Part shown: in pieces, positions 60,685 through 64,000 of the stretch
How the letters are laid out: each line of letters starts with the position of its first letter
Numbering within the stretch: the stretch's first letter is position 1
Assembly (NCBI GenBank): GCA_963580455.1
Contig: OY756967.1
Coordinates: 12,608,501 to 12,672,500 of the forward strand
From: Euonymus europaeus
Taxonomy: Eukaryota; Streptophyta; Magnoliopsida; Celastrales; Celastraceae
DNA: 64,000 nt
Direction of reading: 5' to 3'
Made by a program: the position numbers and the translations under genes
The notes under the pieces: model-generated
Databases searched by the model: none
The model's input: the letters and a program-made list of their open reading frames with translations, nothing else
What the model was told of the DNA's origin: nothing

Positions 60685-63600
60685 GAGCAATTTCGGACAA
60701 TCCAAGTTGCTCGGTGTACACTTTTTATTGTTCTTCTTTGTCAAATTTTACGAGTATAAGCTTCCAGCATTATTTCGATGGCAAAACAACAACTTTCTAT
60801 TTAAAAGCTCCCCCATAGAGAGAGTTGAGCAAGTTTGGACTATCAAAGTTTCTCGGTGTACACTTTTGATTGTTCTTCTATGTTAAATTTTACGAAAATG
60901 AGCTTCCAGGATTATTTCGATGCCAAAACACCAACTTTAAATGACAAATGGACAAAACCGTTAAAAGCACCTTCAGAGAGAGAGTTGAGCAACTTCGGAC
61001 AATCAAACTTGCTCGGTGTACACTTTTTATTGTTCTTCTATGTTAAATTTTACGAAAATGAGCTTCCAGGAGTATTTCGATGCCAAAACTCCAACTTTCT
61101 ATGACAAATGGACAAAACCGTTGAAAGCTCCCTCATAGAGAGAGTTGAGCAACTTCGGACAATCAAAGTTACTCGGTGTACACTTTTTATTGTTCTTCTA
61201 TGGTAAATTTTACGAAAATCAGCTTTTAGGATTATTTCGATGTTAAACACCAACTTTCTATGACAAATGGACAAAACTGTTAAAAGCCCCTCCATAGAGA
61301 GAGTAGAGCAACTTCGGACAATCAAAGTTGCTCGGTGTACACTTTTTATTGTTATTCTATGTTAAATTTTTCGAAAATGAGCTTACATGATTATTTCGAT
61401 GCCAAAACACCAACTTTCTATGACAAATAGACAAAACCGTTAAAAGCTCCTCCATAGAGAGAGTTGAGCAACTTCGGACAATCAAAGTTGCTCGTTGTAC
61501 ACTTTTGATTGTTCTTCTATGTTAAATTTTACGAAAATGAGCTTCCATGATTATTTTGATGCCAAAACACCAACTTTCTATGAGAAATAGACAAAACCGT
61601 TGAAAGCTCCCTCATAGAGAGAGTTTTGCAACTTCGGACAATCAAAGTTGCTCGGTGTACACTTTTTATTGTTCTTCTATGTTAAATTTTACGAAAATGA
61701 GCTTCCATGATTATTTCGATGCCAAAAAAACAACTTTCTATGACAAATAGACAAAACCGTTAAAAGCTCCTGCATAGAGAGAGTTGAGCAACTTCGCACA
61801 ATCAAAGTTGCTCGGTGTACACTTTTTATTGTTCTTCTTTGTCAAATTTTACGAGTATAAGCTTCCAGGATTATTTCGATGCAAAAAAGGAACTTTCTTT
61901 GACAAATGGACAAAACCGTTAAAAGCTCCTCCATAGAGAGAGTTGAGCAACTTCGGACTATCAAAGTTGCTCGGTGTACACTTTTTATTGTTCTTCTATG
62001 TTAAATTTTACTAAAATGAGCTTCCACGATTATTTCGATGTCAAAACAGCAACTTTCTATGACAAATTGACAAAACCGTTAAAAGCTCCTCCGGAGAGAG
62101 AGTTGAGCAACTTCGGACTATCAAAGTTGCTCGGTGTACACTTTTTATTGTTCTTCTATGTTAAATTTTACGAAAATGAGCTTCCAGGATTATTTCGATG
62201 CCAAAACACCAACTTTCTATGAGAAATAGACAAAACTGTTAAAAGCTCCTTCATAAAGAGAGTTGAGCAACTTCGGACTATCAAAGTTGCTCGGTGTACA
62301 CTTTTTAATTTTCTTCTATGTCAAATATTATGAGTATAAGTTTCCAGGATTATTTCGATTCCAAAAAAACAACTTTCTTTGACAAATGGACAAAACCGTT
62401 AAAAGCTTCTCCATAGAGAGAGTTGAGCAACTTCGGACTATCAAAGTTGCTCGGTGTACACTTTTTATTGTTCTTCTATGTTAAATTTTACTAAAATCAG
62501 CTTCCACGATTATTTCGATGTCAAAACAGCAACTTTCTATGACAAATTGACAAAACCGTTAAAAGCTCCTCCAGAGAGAGAGTTGAGCAACTTCGGACTA
62601 TAAAAGTTGCTCGGTGTACACTTTTTATTGTTCTTCTATGTCAAATTTTACGAAAATGAGCTTCCAGGATTATTTCGATGCCAAAACACCAACTTTCTAT
62701 GAGAAATAGACAAAACTGTTAAAAGCTCCTCCGTAGAGAAAGTTGAGCAATTCCGGACAATCAAAGTTGCTCGGTGTACACTATTGATTGTTCTTCTATG
62801 TTAAATTTTACGAAAATGAGCTTCCAGGATTATTTCGATGCCAAAACACCAACTTTCTATGACAAATGGACAAAACCGTTAAAAGCTCCTCCATAGAGAG
62901 AGTAGAGCAACTTCGGACAATCAAAGTTGCTCGGTGTACACTTTTTATTGTTCTTCTATGTTAAATTTTACGAAAATGAGCTTCCATGATTATTTCGATG
63001 CCAAAACACCAACTTTCTATGACAAATAGACAAAACCGTTAAAAGCTTCTTCATAGAGAGAGTTGAGCAACTTCGAACAATCAAAGTTGCTCGTTGTATA
63101 CTTTTTATTGTTCTTCTTTGTCAAATTATACGACTATAAGCTTCCAGGATTATTTCGATGCCAAAACAACAACTTTCTATGACAAATGAACAAAACCGTT
63201 AAAAGCTCCTCCATAGAGAGAGTTGAGCAACTTCGGACTATCAAATTTGCTCGGTGTAGACTTTTTATTGTTCTTCTATGTTAAATTTAACAAAAATGAG
63301 CTTCCAGGATTATTTCGATGCCAAAACACCAACTTTCTATGACAAATGGACAAAACCGTTAAAAGTTCCTCCATAAAGAGAGTTGAGCAACTTCGGAAAA
63401 TCAAAGTTGCTCGGTGTACACTTTTTATTATTCTTCCATGTTAAATTTTACGAAAATGAGCTTCCAGGATTATTTCGATGCCAAAACACCAACTTTCTAT
63501 GACAAATGGACAAAACCGTTGAAAGTTCCATCATAAAGAGAGTTGAGCAACTTCGGACAATAAAAGTTGCTCGGTGTACACTTTTCATTGTTCTTCTATG

Positions 63601-64000
63601 TTAAATTTTACGAAAATGAGCTTTTAGGATTATTTCGATGCCAAAACACCAACTTTCTGTGATAAATGGACAAAACCGTTCAAAGCCCCTCAATAGAGAG
63701 AGTAGAGCAACTTCGGAAAATCAAAGTTGCTCGGTGTACACTTTTTATTGTTCTTCTATGTTAAATTTTACGAAAATGAGCTTCCAGGATTATTTCGATG
63801 CCAAAACACTAACTTTCTATGAGAAATAGACAAAACTGTTAAAAGCTCCTTCATAAAGAGAGTTGAGCAACTTCGGACAATCAAAGTTGCTCGTTGTACA
63901 CTTTTGATTGTTCTTCTATGTTAAATTTTACGAAAATGAGCTTCCATGATTATTTTGATGCCAAAACACCAACTTTCTATGAGAAATAGACAAAACCGTT

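Larger units (their letters stand above)
52582..64000 (+). repeat. 160-bp satellite array, right block
   Basis: About 72 monomers continuing the same satellite after LTR copy 2; the phase landmark runs from 52,741 to 63,865. The first 1.8 kb is colinear with the right flank of LTR copy 1, with three extra monomers. From 54.7 to 60.7 kb a 14-monomer HOR dominates. 61.5-61.9 kb resembles 53.76-54.15 kb, both carrying the rare GAGAGTTTTGCAAC variant. The order of types at 62-64 kb is less regular. The array continues past the window end. No gene or RNA gene seen. Confidence 0.97.

Noticed and set aside
1..64000. CRISPR array or other prokaryotic repeat system
   Set aside because: The repeat unit is a contiguous 160-bp monomer without unique spacers, no cas-like genes are present, and the LTR with TATA box and 5-bp target duplication is eukaryotic.

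Overview
This window is almost entirely one tandem satellite array, interrupted twice by a 1,201-bp solo LTR. The monomer is 160 bp, AT-rich and in a single head-to-tail orientation, with about 385 copies. I find no credible protein-coding gene, tRNA, rRNA or CRISPR array. A nucleosome-sized satellite tens of kilobases long with higher-order structure, plus insertions with plant-style LTR features, points to a flowering-plant centromere or pericentromere. That assignment is inference: the sequence carries no direct centromere marker, and I do not recognise the satellite as a named family.

Layout. 1-10,273 is a left satellite block of relatively diverged monomers with local duplications. 10,274-11,474 is solo LTR copy 1 (TG...CA ends, 5-bp AGCAA target duplication). 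11,475-51,380 is the central satellite block. From about 14.2 to 49 kb it is dominated by an 800-bp five-monomer higher-order repeat (HOR), with larger tandem duplications layered on it: 2,382-bp spacing at 19.9-24.6 kb, 3,516-bp spacing at 26.95-33.98 kb, a 1,432-bp nine-monomer cassette at 42.9-44.9 kb and a 480-bp trimer at 45.5-46.6 kb. 51,381-52,581 is solo LTR copy 2, which differs from copy 1 at only two bases that I can find. 52,582-64,000 is the right satellite block, including a 14-monomer, roughly 2,222-bp HOR at 54.7-60.7 kb.

The two LTR copies share their flanking monomer variants on both sides, so the second copy is best explained by duplication of the LTR together with about 3 kb of surrounding satellite, not by a second insertion. 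Every monomer carries a conserved dyad (GAGCAACTT, 10-nt spacer, AAGTTGCTC) followed directly by the palindrome GTGTACAC. The LTR entered the left arm of this dyad. No genes act together here. What the window records is array evolution: unequal exchange, segmental amplification and homogenisation, and loss of a retrotransposon body by LTR-LTR recombination.
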